Source: Bursaphelenchus xylophilus (lineage: Eukaryota > Nematoda > Chromadorea > Rhabditida > Aphelenchoididae). Taken from it: a stretch of DNA of 64,000 nt. Shown here in pieces: positions 1 through 11,344 of the stretch. The translations under genes and the position numbers were made by a program. Location of the stretch: NCBI GenBank assembly GCA_904066235.2, contig CAJFCV020000002.1, positions 5,270,001 through 5,334,000 of the forward strand. The letters run 5' to 3'. The notes below the pieces were generated by a model, which saw nothing but the letters and a program-made list of their open reading frames with translations, ran no database searches and was not told the origin of the DNA. Numbering within the stretch: the stretch's first letter is position 1; every line of letters starts with the position of its first letter.

Positions 1-787
1 ATCTTCTGGCAATTCCGAAATCCAAAATATAGACCTGAAGATAAGATAATATAATCAGAAATTATCATATTAGATTCAAAAGAGTAAAATCTCAAAAATA
101 CTGCAGTAAATAACTTACGGTATGACTTTTCTCCTCCAATCCTACTGCATAATTGGCGGGCTTGATATCGCGATGTACAAACTTGGCGCCATGTAATTCC
201 TCGACCGCCTGGAGGCATTGTGAGCCAACGCCCAATCCAGTGGAAGTTGAGAAAACTTTGGAGGGACAAGAGGCCTTCAGATCGGCCAGAGATTTGCCCA
301 CCAATTGCATTACAATCAAAGTGAAAGTATCTTTCTTTGCTCTGTCGATGATCTCTGTGAAATGGGTTGGTTTCTTTCTGAAAGATTTCTAATCATCTTA
401 ATATATTCGGGATTTTCCTAAAAGATTTGTAAAATAGATGTGATTACCGTAATGCAAAATGTCTAGAATATAACCTACGACGCTCGGGCCAACTTACGGC
501 TGTTTTTTCTCCGCCACAGCTTTCAGAATCGCGATTTCCATCTTGAGTTTACTGTCCTTTCTTGTCTCCAACTTTTTCTCGACTTTCATTGCAAAAAATT
601 TCCTCGGATTCGACTCCAGGTGAACTTTATAAACGGCTCCGAATCCTCCCTCGCCCAATAAACAATCCACCACGTAGTTTCCTTTGCCAGCACTGATTAC
701 GGCCTCCTGGAAGTTATGGTTTACCCAGTTTAATGTAGTTTCTCTTACCGGTTTAATTCCAAGATCATCTTCCTCTTCGGATGTCAT
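1..787 (-). CDS. CK1/TTBK-like protein kinase, partial (runs off left edge)
   Basis: Start codon at 787. Exons 787-498, 377-119 and 34-1 join in phase and continue beyond the window. The N-terminal lobe has a glycine loop of the form GEGGFGAVYKV, the VAIK-type lysine in FAMKVEK, the catalytic loop HRDIKPANYAVG, and exon 3 opens with LDFGIARR, the DFG motif. The RD-to-IKP(A/G)N pattern and the G-loop spacing are those of the casein kinase 1 / tau-tubulin kinase group, which is greatly expanded in nematodes and often sperm-enriched. The substrate cannot be told. The lysine, the HRD aspartate and DFG are all present, so the part seen looks catalytically competent. The C-lobe is missing only because of the window edge. 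Confidence 0.88.
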
Positions 788-1016
788 AATTAAAAAAGAG
801 GAGAGTGGATATCAGAGAGGTGCGACTGTTAGGATAAACAGCCAGTCTTGCGATAATGTCCAAAAAATAAAATTAAAATTATGGAAAACTCAAAACATTC
901 CAAATTTGCATAATTTTTTATTTTGCAAAATTTTTATACAAGTTAAAATTAGAGGAGAGCCAGTACGAGTTATTTTTTACATTTAAAAAAATATAAAATA
1001 CGAAACAGAGTGGTAA
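788..1016. other. Short intergenic gap
   Basis: AT-rich spacer between the kinase start and the DM-gene stop. Both genes are on the minus strand. I see no gene here. Confidence 0.5.
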
Positions 1017-2235
1017 TCACATAGGAAAGAAGTTGAAGCCATTTTGATTATTTCTGACCAAAGAATTGTAAAGAAATGGGTTGTAAAAGGTCGGAGTAGT
1101 CGGAAAAGGCTGAAAAGGCATTGGAATTGGAGTGGTCGTCAGGTCTAGGACACTCATTGGCTTCGAATCCTCAGGGCATTTCATTTTCTTCGCTGGTGGC
1201 TCAATCGGTCCTTGATCATCTTCTTCATCGGTCGATCTCTGCTCTGATTTTGCTAAAATTTTATTTTCCAAATCCGACAAAACTCATGTAAATTTTACAT
1301 TTTGCGATTTATAAATTCTCTTTGTACGGTAATTAAGACATTGTTTTGGATCCAAATTTGCGCGGACTGTATTGCGTAATCTCTTAATGACACGTTTTTC
1401 GAATGCCCAAATCTTTTCTCAACAGGTCAAGAAGATTAACTTTCCCTGTCCACCTGCACCGAAATTAACGGTTTACTGTGGACAGTCGAGTAATTCAATA
1501 TTGGCCATTCGAGAGTGCGAAAACTCTTGAGAAAACGCAGGTTTAACCCGTTGAAAATTCCATCGGAAAAAGTTTGCAAACTCGAGGTCAGGCGCGATAT
1601 AAAGTTTCTCTTGGCTTTGGATATTCTTTTCAGTAGATAATCAAGATATAGTCAGTGTAGTGTATAAAATAACTATTAAACTAACGATAAGTTACTAATA
1701 CGTCAAATAAAGAGAAATAAACATAAATTTTAATTTACCTTTGACCTCATTGTTGTTGATATTCTTTTCCTCATCTGGATCAATTTCCCGCTGACGGATA
1801 ACATTGAGTAATTTAGATGCCTGAGGGCCTAAAAGTCTCTCCAGATCCTTGACTTCCTTTTCCTCTTGACTCTGCTGTCTTCTCAATGCAACTTGCGCAG
1901 CCATGACTCGTTGACGCTCGGCAATCAGCGTGCATTTAACGCACATGCAATCTTTCCATTGGCAAAAACGCTTGTGGCCTAGAAAAATTACTAATGTAAA
2001 AGAGCATTAAAATTTCGACTTCCAAAATTATTTTTGTTATCATCAGAATTCCCTCTAAAGCCGTTTTTCAGACAATAAAAAATTCAAGATTCTTACCCTT
2101 CAACGCAGAGACAGCTCCATGGTTTCTGCAGCGTGCACACTTGGGAGTCCGTTGATTTCTTTCCGCTCTCATCCTCAGCAATTTCTCCAAATCATCATTG
2201 TTAATAGGCATTTGATTGGTAGCAGAGTTGGCCAT
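1017..2235 (-). CDS. DM-domain (doublesex/mab-3 related) transcription factor
   Basis: Three exons, 2235-2097, 1978-1739 and 1252-1017, give 204 residues with matching phases. The DM zinc-binding module spans roughly residues 30-85 and is split by intron 1: [12 protein letters not shown], then [11 protein letters not shown] and [17 protein letters not shown]. The Cys and His residues of the intertwined zinc sites and the basic recognition tail are intact. DM proteins are nuclear DNA-binding factors, often acting in sex-specific or neuronal differentiation. The zinc module with ALKG and [19 protein letters not shown] resembles the DMRTA/dmd branch more than the two-DM MAB-3 or DMD-3 proteins; only one DM domain is present. 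The tail is acidic, then rich in Pro, Phe and Asn. An acceptor-like TTATTCAG lies just upstream of the ATG. The exact paralogue is not assigned. Confidence 0.9.
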
Positions 2236-3037
2236 CTTGTTCTTTCTGAATAACAGTAAAATAAAGTGAGCTGAAAGGGGGGGGCGGGCGATTGGTTGAC
2301 CATTTCTCTTTTTTCGTGTCAAGTGGGGGACTGTAAGAAGAGAAGGAAAGGAGCCCTCGAATACAATGTTTTTTGAGCAAAGTTTACTATGTCCTGCTAT
2401 GACATCTCAAGTACAATATCGGCACTTCTTTTTCGGTATAACCTTATAAAACCTGGCCAACATTAATCCCTCTGATATCCCTTCAGATCCGCTAATTCTT
2501 TGAGCAAACACTACCAGGCGTAAAAGCGAGGTTACGAATAATATTATGCCGTATATCTCATCATATTCGCGACCTCTTACGGCCATTTATCACAGTCCAT
2601 TGGCTTCAGTATAGGCCTTATATGATACTTGAAGCGGCGGGTCCAAATTGGAAATATTGCACAAGAGCTCACTCATCTTTAATAGTTTTATTTCCAACGA
2701 AAAGGCAGAGAATACAGTAGTGAAAAAACAATTTACTTATGGCACTCGAGGAAGCTTCAGAATAAGATTAAAGTGTTATAATATACATGTGAAATCTACA
2801 GAATACTACCTAATGACGTCATTGGGGACATTTATGTTCTGCTTTATCAGCCTGATCGGACCTTGTTCAGCTCGATTTGTTCTTCTTTTTCGTCCATAAA
2901 TTCGGATATACGAGATCGAATCTGAAATTTGGAAGTAAAAATATGTGAATAGGAGAAGAATCCGCCGTATGGACTACTGTAGGTCCGAATAAAAAGTATC
3001 AAATTAAAAAAAAAAATATCTTTCACAAATTTTTGAA
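2236..3037. other. Intergenic region upstream of the DM gene
   Basis: About 800 bp including a G-run near 2277-2284, probably within the DM-gene promoter or 5' leader. Open frames here are short, in AT-rich sequence, and have no supporting splice pattern. I see no gene. Confidence 0.5.
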
Positions 3038-3073
3038 TTAAAAGAGAGTTTTTTACAACTCGAAGGATGGCCC

Positions 3074-3616
3074 GGGTCCAATTTCCTATTCGAATTCTGA
3101 ATCGAATAATTCGACCGAAAGTGCAAAATTCCAATTTTTGGGAAAATTGTCATTTGGGAGCAATTTTTGGTCCGGGGTTCGGTTGCTTGATTGCTTACCG
3201 GGATCTCTGGAAATCTGAAATTTCCATGTTTTTTCAATTGCAAACATTTTGAAAAAATCGGAAAAATGTGCCATGAATGGCGTATAACTGCGATAAGTCC
3301 CTAAAATACGAGGAGAGGGGTATTCTATCCTTAAAACTTGCTGCTAAGCCGTTTCATGCATGGACTTTTTTGCGGCTCACAGTGCATTCTTCCACTTTTT
3401 TTACTGTGAAATGCTTGTCACGCTCGCAAAATTCGTGGCGACGATATTGAAGAACCTTGCACCGCGGCGATTTTTGAATTTCACAGTTGCGACAAAAAGT
3501 CCGACCGACCTCCTTCCAAAATATTTTTTGTCGACAATGACGATTTTCCCAAAAATTGAAATTTTGCACTTTCGGTCGAATTATTCGATTCAGAATTCGA
3601 ATAGGAAATTGGACCC
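3074..3616. mobile_element. Nested inverted-repeat element inside the left arm
   Basis: About 80 bp beginning GGGTCCAATTTCCTATTCG at 3074 is repeated in inverted orientation and ends at 3616, with about two mismatches. The opposite arm of the larger fold-back has an uninterrupted GGCCGGACATTTCG-type sequence where this element sits, so it appears to have inserted into the left arm after the palindrome formed. A CCGG- or CGG-like duplication may flank it. No coding capacity is seen, so it is MITE-like. Confidence 0.75.
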
Positions 3617-3832
3617 CGGACATTTCGAAAAAACGACCAACTCAGAATCGTTTGATATTTTGCATAGTTGTTGAACTATGATAGCTGAACGTCAGCGCGA
3701 ATTTTTAGTTTCTGAAATTACCGTATACGGGGGTTACGGTAGGTACAATTTTCACAAAGATTGGGTCCGTGTGTAAAAACCCCGAGGAGTAAAAGCACAA
3801 AACCTCGCTGTTTTACGTTTTTGACCATGGGG

Positions 3833-5224
3833 AACATTTTCATAATTGACAACTTTACCGTAGGATGTTGCCTTCGACTACTTTGAAAAATACCAAGGTA
3901 CCATATTGAATGTAACTTTTTTGCAGAGAACTTGTCTCAACTTTTGAAACCTCTCAAATATACTTTGACATGTATGTAACAACATATCAAAAATGCGCGA
4001 AAATAAAAGGGGTGGTTTTGGAGTTACGGTACTTTGAAGGCAGCCGGTACCGTATATCAAAAAATAATTTTTTCCAAAAGCGGTGTAGAAGACCCGCAAA
4101 AATTGCCAAAATACGTTTTCGACCATGGCGAACATTTTTGTAATTGACACTTTTTTTGTAGGATGTAGTCTTCGCCTACTTCGAAAATGACCCAGATACC
4201 ATGTGTAATGTAACTCTTCGGCATTCTACTTGTCTCAACTTTTGAAACCTCTCAAAAATACTTTGACATGTATGTAACAACATATCAAAAATGCGCGAAA
4301 ATAAAAGGGGTGGTTTTGGAGTTACGGTACTTTGAAGGCAGCCGGTACCGTATATCAAAAAATAATTTTTTTCCAAAATCGGTGTAGAAGACCCGCAAAA
4401 ATTGCCAAAAGACGTTTTCGACCATGGCGAACATTTTTGTAATTGACACTTTTTTTGTAGGATGTAGTCTTCGCCTACTTCGAAAATGACCCAGATACCA
4501 TGTGTAATGTAACTCTTCGGCATTCTACTTGTCTCAACTTTTGAAACCTCTCAAAAATACTTTGACATGTATGTAACAACATATCAAAAATGCGCGAAAA
4601 TAAAAGGGGTGGTTTTGGAGTTACGGTACTTTGAAGGCAGCCGGTACCGTATATCAAAATATAATTTTTTTCAAAATCGGTGTAGAAGACCCGCAAAAAT
4701 TGCCAAAATACGTTTTCGACCATGGAGAACATTTTTGTAATTAACACTTTTTCTGTAGGATGTCATCTTCGACTACTTGGAAAATGACCAAGGTACCATG
4801 GTCAATATAACTTTTCGGCATTCTACTTGTCTCAACTTTTGAAACCTCTCAAAAATACTTTGACATGTATGTAGCAACATATCAAAAATTTAGAAAAATA
4901 AAAGGGGTGGTTTTGGAGTTATGGCACTTTGAATGTGGCCGGTACCGTACATCAAAATTTTCTTTTTTCTAAACTTGACGTAGAAAACCCGCAAACCTTG
5001 CCAAAATACGTTTTCGACCCTCGCGAACATTTTTGTAATTGACACTTTTTTTGTAGGATGCAGTCTTCAACCGGTATGAGAAATATCAAGATACCATGTT
5101 CAATATAACTTTTCGGCATTTTACTTGTCTCAACTTTTGAAACCTTTCAAAGACACCTTGATATATGTGTAACAACATGTCAAAAATTTAGAAAAATAAA
5201 AGGGGTGGTTTTGGAGTTATGGCA
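3833..5224. repeat. Tandem ~298-bp units in the left arm
   Basis: A conserved start (AACATTTTTGTAATTGACA or a close variant) recurs at 3833, 4131, 4430, 4728 and 5026, a period of 298-299 bp. Units share the landmarks AAAATAAAAGGGGTGGTTTTGG and GCCGGTACCGTA. Units 2 and 3 are almost identical, while the inner units are more diverged. The right arm holds only about two copies (marks near 5755 and 6053), so the left array expanded on its own. Confidence 0.85.
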
Positions 5225-6387
5225 CTTTGAATGTTGGACATACAGTACACCTAGATTTATTCTCGGCTAAACTTTACGCAAATTATTTTAAAAACAAGAT
5301 GTAATGTTTTATGTATGTTGCACGACCCTCAGAAACTATTTTCACTAGGAAATTCAGAAAATTTAGGCCTAAGCGTACTGTAACATATCGTGCGCATATA
5401 ATTGGTTACTGTAACAGCAAGATCAGCGATTTCTTATTTTTTTTGCAACGATTACCACGGTTTAGACTCGTGTATGCCATAAGACGGTGGAATCTTCCAA
5501 ATTCGGATGTCAGCAGCACAACAAAAGTTTGGTGTACTGTATGATCAAGATTAAAAGTACCATAACTCCAAAACCACCCTTTTTATTTTTCTAAATTTTT
5601 GATATGTTGTTACACATACGTCAAGGTGTCTTTGAAAGGTTTCAGAAGTTGAGACAAGTAAAATGCCGAAAAGTTATATTGAACATGGTATCTTGATATT
5701 TCTCATACCGGTTGAAGACTGCATCCTACAAAAAAAGTGTTAATTACAAAAATGTTCTCCATGGTCGAAAACGTATTTTGGCAATTTTTGCGGGTCTTCT
5801 ACACCGATTTTGAAAAAAATTATATTTTGATATACGGCACCGGCTGCCTTCAAAGTACCGTAACTCCAAAACCACCCCTTTTATTTTCGCGCATTTTTGA
5901 TATGTTGTTACATACATGTCAAAGTATATTTGAGAGGTTTCAAAAGTTGAGACAAGTTCTCTGCAAAAAAGTTACATTCAATATGGTACCTTGGTATTTT
6001 TCAAAGTAGTCGAAGGCAACATCCTACGGTAAAGTTGTCAATTATGAAAATGTTCCCCATGGTCAAAAACGTAAAACAGCGAGGTTTTGTGCTTTTACTC
6101 CTCGGGGTTTTTACACACGAACCCAATCTTTCTAAAAATTGTACCTACCGTAACCCCCGTATACGGTAATTTCAGAAACTAAAAATTCGTACTGACGTTC
6201 AGCTATCATAATACAACAACTATGCAAAATATCGAAAGATTCTAAGTTGGTCGTTTTTTCGAAATGTCCGGCCCTTGTTATGAGAAGCTTCATTCTGTAA
6301 AAAACTCTCTTTTAAATCACATGACATTTTTTGCGAAACTTTCAAAATTCTCCCACTTTTTTGTGATTCATGACAAAGTAAGACACA

Positions 6388-7683
6388 TCAAATGTCATCA
6401 CTCACAATTCGCTTGTCCTTAGCCCCGAATTTCTTCAACCGCACCGCGACCAGCCTCGCGAAGAGCACATCTTCGTCGGTGGTCCATTCAGGTAATCTGT
6501 CATCCCCTTCTTTCTCGGGTGTTCCATTCAAATTCAGAAGATTCGAGGCGTGATTCCCTCCGACGGACATGGTTTTGACCAATGGTTTGAAGCCACGTGC
6601 ATCTCCTGAGGGACGCTCTTGTTTGATTTTGATCCCGCCACCTCGGCGGACAAGATAGGGGGGATTTCGATTCCTGGAATTGGTGCGGACGGGCTGAGAT
6701 TGGGAGTTTACTGAGGCACTGAGATTACGTAACACTGATCCCATAAAGCTTAGAGATCCGTCGGGATTGGTGAGACCGGGCATGGCGAGCAGAGAGGTGT
6801 CCAGAGTTAGTTGTTCCACACTCTAAAAGGACATTAATAAGGTCAAGAAAAAATAAAAAACCTCACCTGTCCACTCTCACTGTTACTACTACTTTCATCA
6901 CTCTTTACTGGTTGTTCATGTTCTGGCGATGCACTTTGATTTCGAATCTGAGAGCTGGCACTACTCCCGGCTTCAGAAGCGGTGGTCGAAGAAGAAGGCT
7001 GGACATTCAGAGGGCCCTGATGATCTCCGTCTTCACTGGTTGATGCAATGGCACTGTCGGGTGAGAATTCTCCTTCTTCTCGATGTCGCTGTAGCTGTTC
7101 GAATGCAGACGATGATGCGGCCATTATATTCTGGAGGAGGGTATCTGTACTCACAGCATTCGGATAAGGGAATTCAGGAACTTCGGAGTTTTCATTGGTG
7201 GGGAAATGACTCCAAAAATGAGGTTTGCTCTCGGAGATCTTGTGGATGGACTCCAGAAGAGTGTTGTTTTCGGTGGACTCGAGCTTGTTGTTGATAAAAG
7301 GCGGATGAAGACCGGCAGATTTGGAGTCCTTGAGGTAGGGGTCAAGCCAGCTGAGTTTCTCGAAATATGGCCATTTGGGTTGAGTCATATTACGCAAGGC
7401 CATTTTGAGTTCTTTTCGGTACCGATCTCTCATCTGAAGCCATCTTTTCTTGGCAAATTCCCCTGAAAAAACGGTTAATAAATAAAAACTGAAAAAGTAA
7501 ATAGAATATTCAAATATTGTCCTCACCGGTCACATTGTCATCGATCCTCCTCGCAATGACCTCCCACATCATATTCCTCTCCTCATTGTCCGTGCACACT
7601 CGATGCTGTTGGTCGTACAATTCAGGATGGTTCTGGACTTCCCGAATCAACAACTCGTTGAAGGTCGGTGGTCGGTCGGTCAT
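6388..7683 (-). CDS. MADF-domain protein, probable DNA-binding regulator
   Basis: Exons 7683-7527, 7462-6867 and 6822-6388 join in phase to 395 residues. An N-terminal MADF domain (about residues 6-95) is read from FNELLIREVQNHPELYD, WEVIARRIDDNVTG, KKRWLQMRDRYRKELK and WPYFEKLSWLDPYL. MADF is a SANT/Myb-like fold found in Adf-1-type transcription factors. The middle is low-complexity, rich in Ser, Glu and Gln. The last ~35 residues (WTTDEDVLFARLVAVRLKKF) resemble the BESS-like or second helical segment near the C-terminus of such proteins. The reading frame stops at 6388, but a consensus donor GTGAGT lies at 6405-6400 just before it, so the last exon may end there and continue beyond the neighbouring fold-back element. 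The start is the first ATG of the MADF exon; no acceptor precedes it closely. Confidence 0.8.
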
Positions 7684-10600
7684 CGATAGTACAGTAACCC
7701 AATTAGGAATGAGGGAAAGGAACGCTCACCGCCTTTTCGTCGACGGACTGGACTGATAAAGTCGGAGCGGGGGATGGAGGTGTGGTGGGCGAGGATCGGG
7801 GCCGTCGCGGGCTTAATTCCCCTCGAGCTGTTAAGGAAAGGAAAGGCAGAGGGATGAAGAAGATACGAACACACGCCACGAAAAAGGAAGATGCGTCGCG
7901 GAGTTAGTTGAGGAATCCGCGAAGACGCGTCGCTGAAGACACCCCGAAAATCTGGACGGGCTCGTTTTAGCGTCGCGTTTTGGGGCTTCGGAACCGGCTC
8001 GGTTCAACGAGATCCACCAACGAGTTGGGGCGGAAAGAAAGAAGGAAGATGAGCAGCACGATGATGAACAAGAAGACGGAGCCTCGCGCAACCTCCCTTC
8101 TTATTTATCAGCGCCGAGCCTCCGTTCGCCGCTTTTAACGGGTTTCGGGGAACCAGTCGTCGCCACTTATGTAATCCTTGCGGCGGTCATCCCTGTGATA
8201 ACATGATCAATATATGGTTAGCGCATTTCTGATGTCATCCCGGCGCTCGGTGCGTTAGCAGGATTACGGACGAGAAGAGGAGCTCGTTTGAGAATAAAAT
8301 AATAAATCATTTACATATTCCGTTGCAGCAGATGTAAATGTAATGAAGCATCTACTTTCTTACACTTGCCCCTCACTAATTACTCGATTACGGCTCTCCT
8401 TCTACTACTTTAACTGCCTGTGTATCTTCCTTGAGCCATTCCTCATCCGGTTTCATAAAATTTCGAATCTTTTTCCTCTCCAAAAAACCAGATTTTTTTA
8501 CTTTTTACGGCCTTGACCTATTAGAAAGAAGGTAATCCCTTTTAATTCAGCTGTTTTTTCACAAACTTCTCTCCGATGCCTGATGGTCGCACCTAGATGG
8601 ATATGTAAGCAGAACCACGCGAATCTCCGAAAATTCGAAGGAAAATGGGAGGGAAATGCCTCAGGGCTAAACGCCAGTTCCGGTTACATAATCTCGGATC
8701 ACTGGATGGTGGAGAGGATTTCGAAATTTGGAATATAATTCTTGATTACAAAAAACAGCAAGGAATTTTGAGCCAGACCTGATTATGAGCTTAAGGTTCC
8801 ACACTTTGTTGACAGTTACCGGTCACTATAGCAAAATTTCATCGACATTGAAAGTTTAATTATGATTTGAACAATAAAGTTTTTTATGTGATTTTGTGTC
8901 CTGCTCCATTGTAATCGTTATTTTCTGCGCTTAGATGTTTGTGTACACATTACAGTAAATTATCCTCAACTTCTATGGAAATCACCGAAATTGGAAGGAC
9001 AAACACATTCGCCGGAAATCGGTTATAACACCCACCAGATGCTGGTTCGGCCCGACTTCAAACACCGTCCATGAAAAGATCTTGTTTGAGCAGCTCCAAG
9101 TGGATTTATGTCGGAAATGGCCTTGTCTTAAATCCGCGCCCGAAAGGAAGAACGTTTTCGCGCCCGGGTCCGATCAAAAAAAGTTCAATTCGAGAATGGC
9201 GGTGAGGCATTTGAAGTGGTTGGCGACAGTCGGTGATTATGCAATTCGACCTCCCTCCACCTCGAATAAACTCCTTTTGAAGACCAGCTGATTATGATTT
9301 ATGGTCGCGGAGATTGTTTTTGGGTACTGTAGGCAGTGGACTTTGAGATTATGGGCTGATAATTATGCAACAAACATATTGAAGAACATAAAATTGTGTC
9401 TAAATTATACAGTAATGCTCGAAATGGAAACGAATGCTTAAGCTTACGGCACCTTCAACCTTGAATATTTGTATTGGGCATGGGAATGAATGGGGTCATT
9501 AAATTAAGAAACCTCAAGCGGGATGGACTTCCACTTCGATTTATATTTTTCCTCGGATTTAACCCATTCTGTTTGATTTTAATTCGTCGCTGGGGTGACA
9601 GTTCTACTTTTCATGACACCAAACATGACAAGCAAAGGCGTGTTTGGCCTTGACAAAACGCGCAGAGAGAGGGAGATAGAGTGTTCCAGAGATTTATCGG
9701 CCGTTCTTTAGATGGCCAAATCTCATGGCCCCGACTGGATGGGGTACCCGGAATAGGAGTGACCTTAAAGCCGTCGCTTTCAAGCGCCTTTTACGGTAAT
9801 TAGTGCGCAAGAAAAAGGGGTTTTTCATAAGGCAACAGTCGAGAGTTGCGGCGTTTCTTTTGAGGTCTCGAGAACTCCGAAGCCGAGGACTCGCTGGATT
9901 CGATTCGAGTGCAATCCTATCCGCAAAGCATTTAAAAAGGTATTTAATGGAAGGACTTGCCAAATAAGGCGTTTGTTTCATGTATTGGGAACATCAAAAG
10001 ATCGATGGACTGACTTGTGTATGAAGTTACCGAATCATTTTTAGATACGCTTAAAGGCGCGTTTTCCCTTCAATTTTACAAATCATTTAACATTTCTAAA
10101 AGATGCTTTTATTTCATAGTTGCGTTTCAACCATCGCTTGCGCCATTGCAAATTTATTCCAATTTCCAAATTTTGTTACTTTTTTTTATTATCCTTGGGC
10201 GATTTGCATATCGCCTCCAATATCCTTAAAATGACAGTTCTGACCTCGGAAACAATAAAATTATTCAGCGAGGCCATTCCGGGATCCATTCCCAAGAGAT
10301 TACATCACCGTTTTGTATACAATATCCGTGCAGAATGTTGCATTCTTCTGCGTAATCATTTCATGAGACCAGCTAATCCGTTGAACTGTTTTGATCCTTG
10401 CTCCAGGCTACTCCCACTTTCCCGGTTAATCCGTGGAAACAAAAACAAAAAATAATCGAAATATTTTTTTGGCGCGCGACCTGATCCTGGGGTTATCTTG
10501 TTGTTTATCGGCGGCGTTTCGTCGAAAAAATATTTTACTCACAGCTGGAGGTATTTAGCGCCAAGTCGGACGTGTGCCTTGACTTGCTTCAAACTTGATT

Positions 10601-10783
10601 AAGCGTGCTCGATCAGAGTCAATTTACTCTGCTCCATGTCATCTTCTTCATGTCACAGTCCGACTGGGGGACTGTAATTTTCGGCACACCAATTTTGGCG
10701 CGTGGGCGGGGCCTCGAGACAGGGGGGGGGGGGCGAGGGCGCGAGATCCCCCTTCATTTTATCCATTGCCAAATTCAGAGTCC
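7684..10783. other. Long intergenic region, no gene seen
   Basis: About 3.1 kb between the divergently transcribed MADF and bHLH genes. The first 400 bp is GC-rich and could be the MADF promoter or leader. The rest is mixed AT/GC with short frames on both strands and no paired exon signals. Several TAC(T/A/G)GTA-type words occur. A run of about 13 G residues lies near 10722-10734, just before the bHLH gene. Confidence 0.5.
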
Positions 10784-11344
10784 ATGCCACCGAAAATGCG
10801 CTCCGAGTCCAAGAAATCGTCGGCGATCCACAAGCCTCGAGAAAAGGTGGAACGGAGAAATGCCCGGGAACGCCAGAGGGTAAAGCAAGTGAATGCCGGA
10901 TACGAATACTTGGGTCAGATGGTAAGCTTGTTACTTCTGAGGTCTATTTTTGATTACCTTTATTTTAAACGGTTTTGTATTTATCGACCGCCAATTCCCT
11001 TTCTGCTGTAGTAATCATTTTGTTTTTAGTTGAACGAATGGGAACTCTACAAAAACAAGAAACTGACCAAGGCGGATACCCTCAAAGCAGCCATCCAGTA
11101 CATCAAACATCTCGAGAGTCTCCTCGGCCCCTCTGCCTCCAAAGACCAAAGTAGTTCTTCGGTATCAGCCGTATCTTCTGCATCTCCCTCTCCATTCTCC
11201 GCAATCCAAACACCCAATCAACAGAGTCCTTACCAGCCTCACCAATCGCAACCGTACCCTCCGCAAGACTCATATCAGATGTACGATATCAAATCAGAGG
11301 TCTCTCAGTACTATTACAATAATCAGCAATACTTCCATCAGTGA
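10784..11344 (+). CDS. Achaete-scute-type bHLH transcription factor
   Basis: Two exons, 10784-10921 and 11030-11344, joined in phase 0, encode 150 residues. The basic region is VERRNARERQRVKQVN (residues about 22-37), with the glutamate and arginines that contact the E-box. Helix 1 is AGYEYLGQML, a loop follows, and helix 2 is KLTKADTLKAAIQYIKHLESLL. The RNARERQRVKQVN signature and the KLTKADTL helix 2 are characteristic of the achaete-scute proneural class, which acts as a heterodimer with a class I E-protein. The remaining ~60 residues are rich in Ser, Pro, Gln and Tyr, as in activation tails. The start is placed at 10784 because AAATTCAG, a likely trans-splice acceptor, precedes it directly; an in-frame ATG at 10595 lies in GC-rich non-coding-like sequence. 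The hlh paralogue is not assigned. Confidence 0.9.

Larger units (their letters stand above)
3038..6315. repeat. Large fold-back (inverted repeat) element
   Basis: The outermost inverted ends are GTAAAAAACTCTCTTTTA at 6297-6314 and its complement at about 3038-3056. Inside, roughly 3617-3920 is a near-perfect complement of 5965-6280, and the inner arms continue to about 5224 on the left and 5555 on the right, leaving a loop near 5225-5555. The left arm is longer because it carries more copies of an internal ~298-bp unit and a separate nested element. No transposase or other intact coding sequence is present, so it looks like a non-autonomous fold-back transposon. The 90-115 residue frames that recur here are by-products of the repeat. 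Confidence 0.85.

Noticed and set aside
3878..6009. Several near-identical 90-115 residue open frames
   Set aside because: They are the ~298-bp tandem unit read in the same frame on each arm; they lack a domain and alternate strand with the inverted repeat.
7680..7874. Possible extra 5' exon of the MADF gene with a GTGAGC donor near 7726
   Set aside because: No acceptor AG lies between that donor and the MADF start codon, so it cannot splice onto the known exon.
10017..10455. Overlapping plus-strand frames of 70-111 codons upstream of the bHLH gene
   Set aside because: They overlap in different frames, and no domain or exon pairing supports either.
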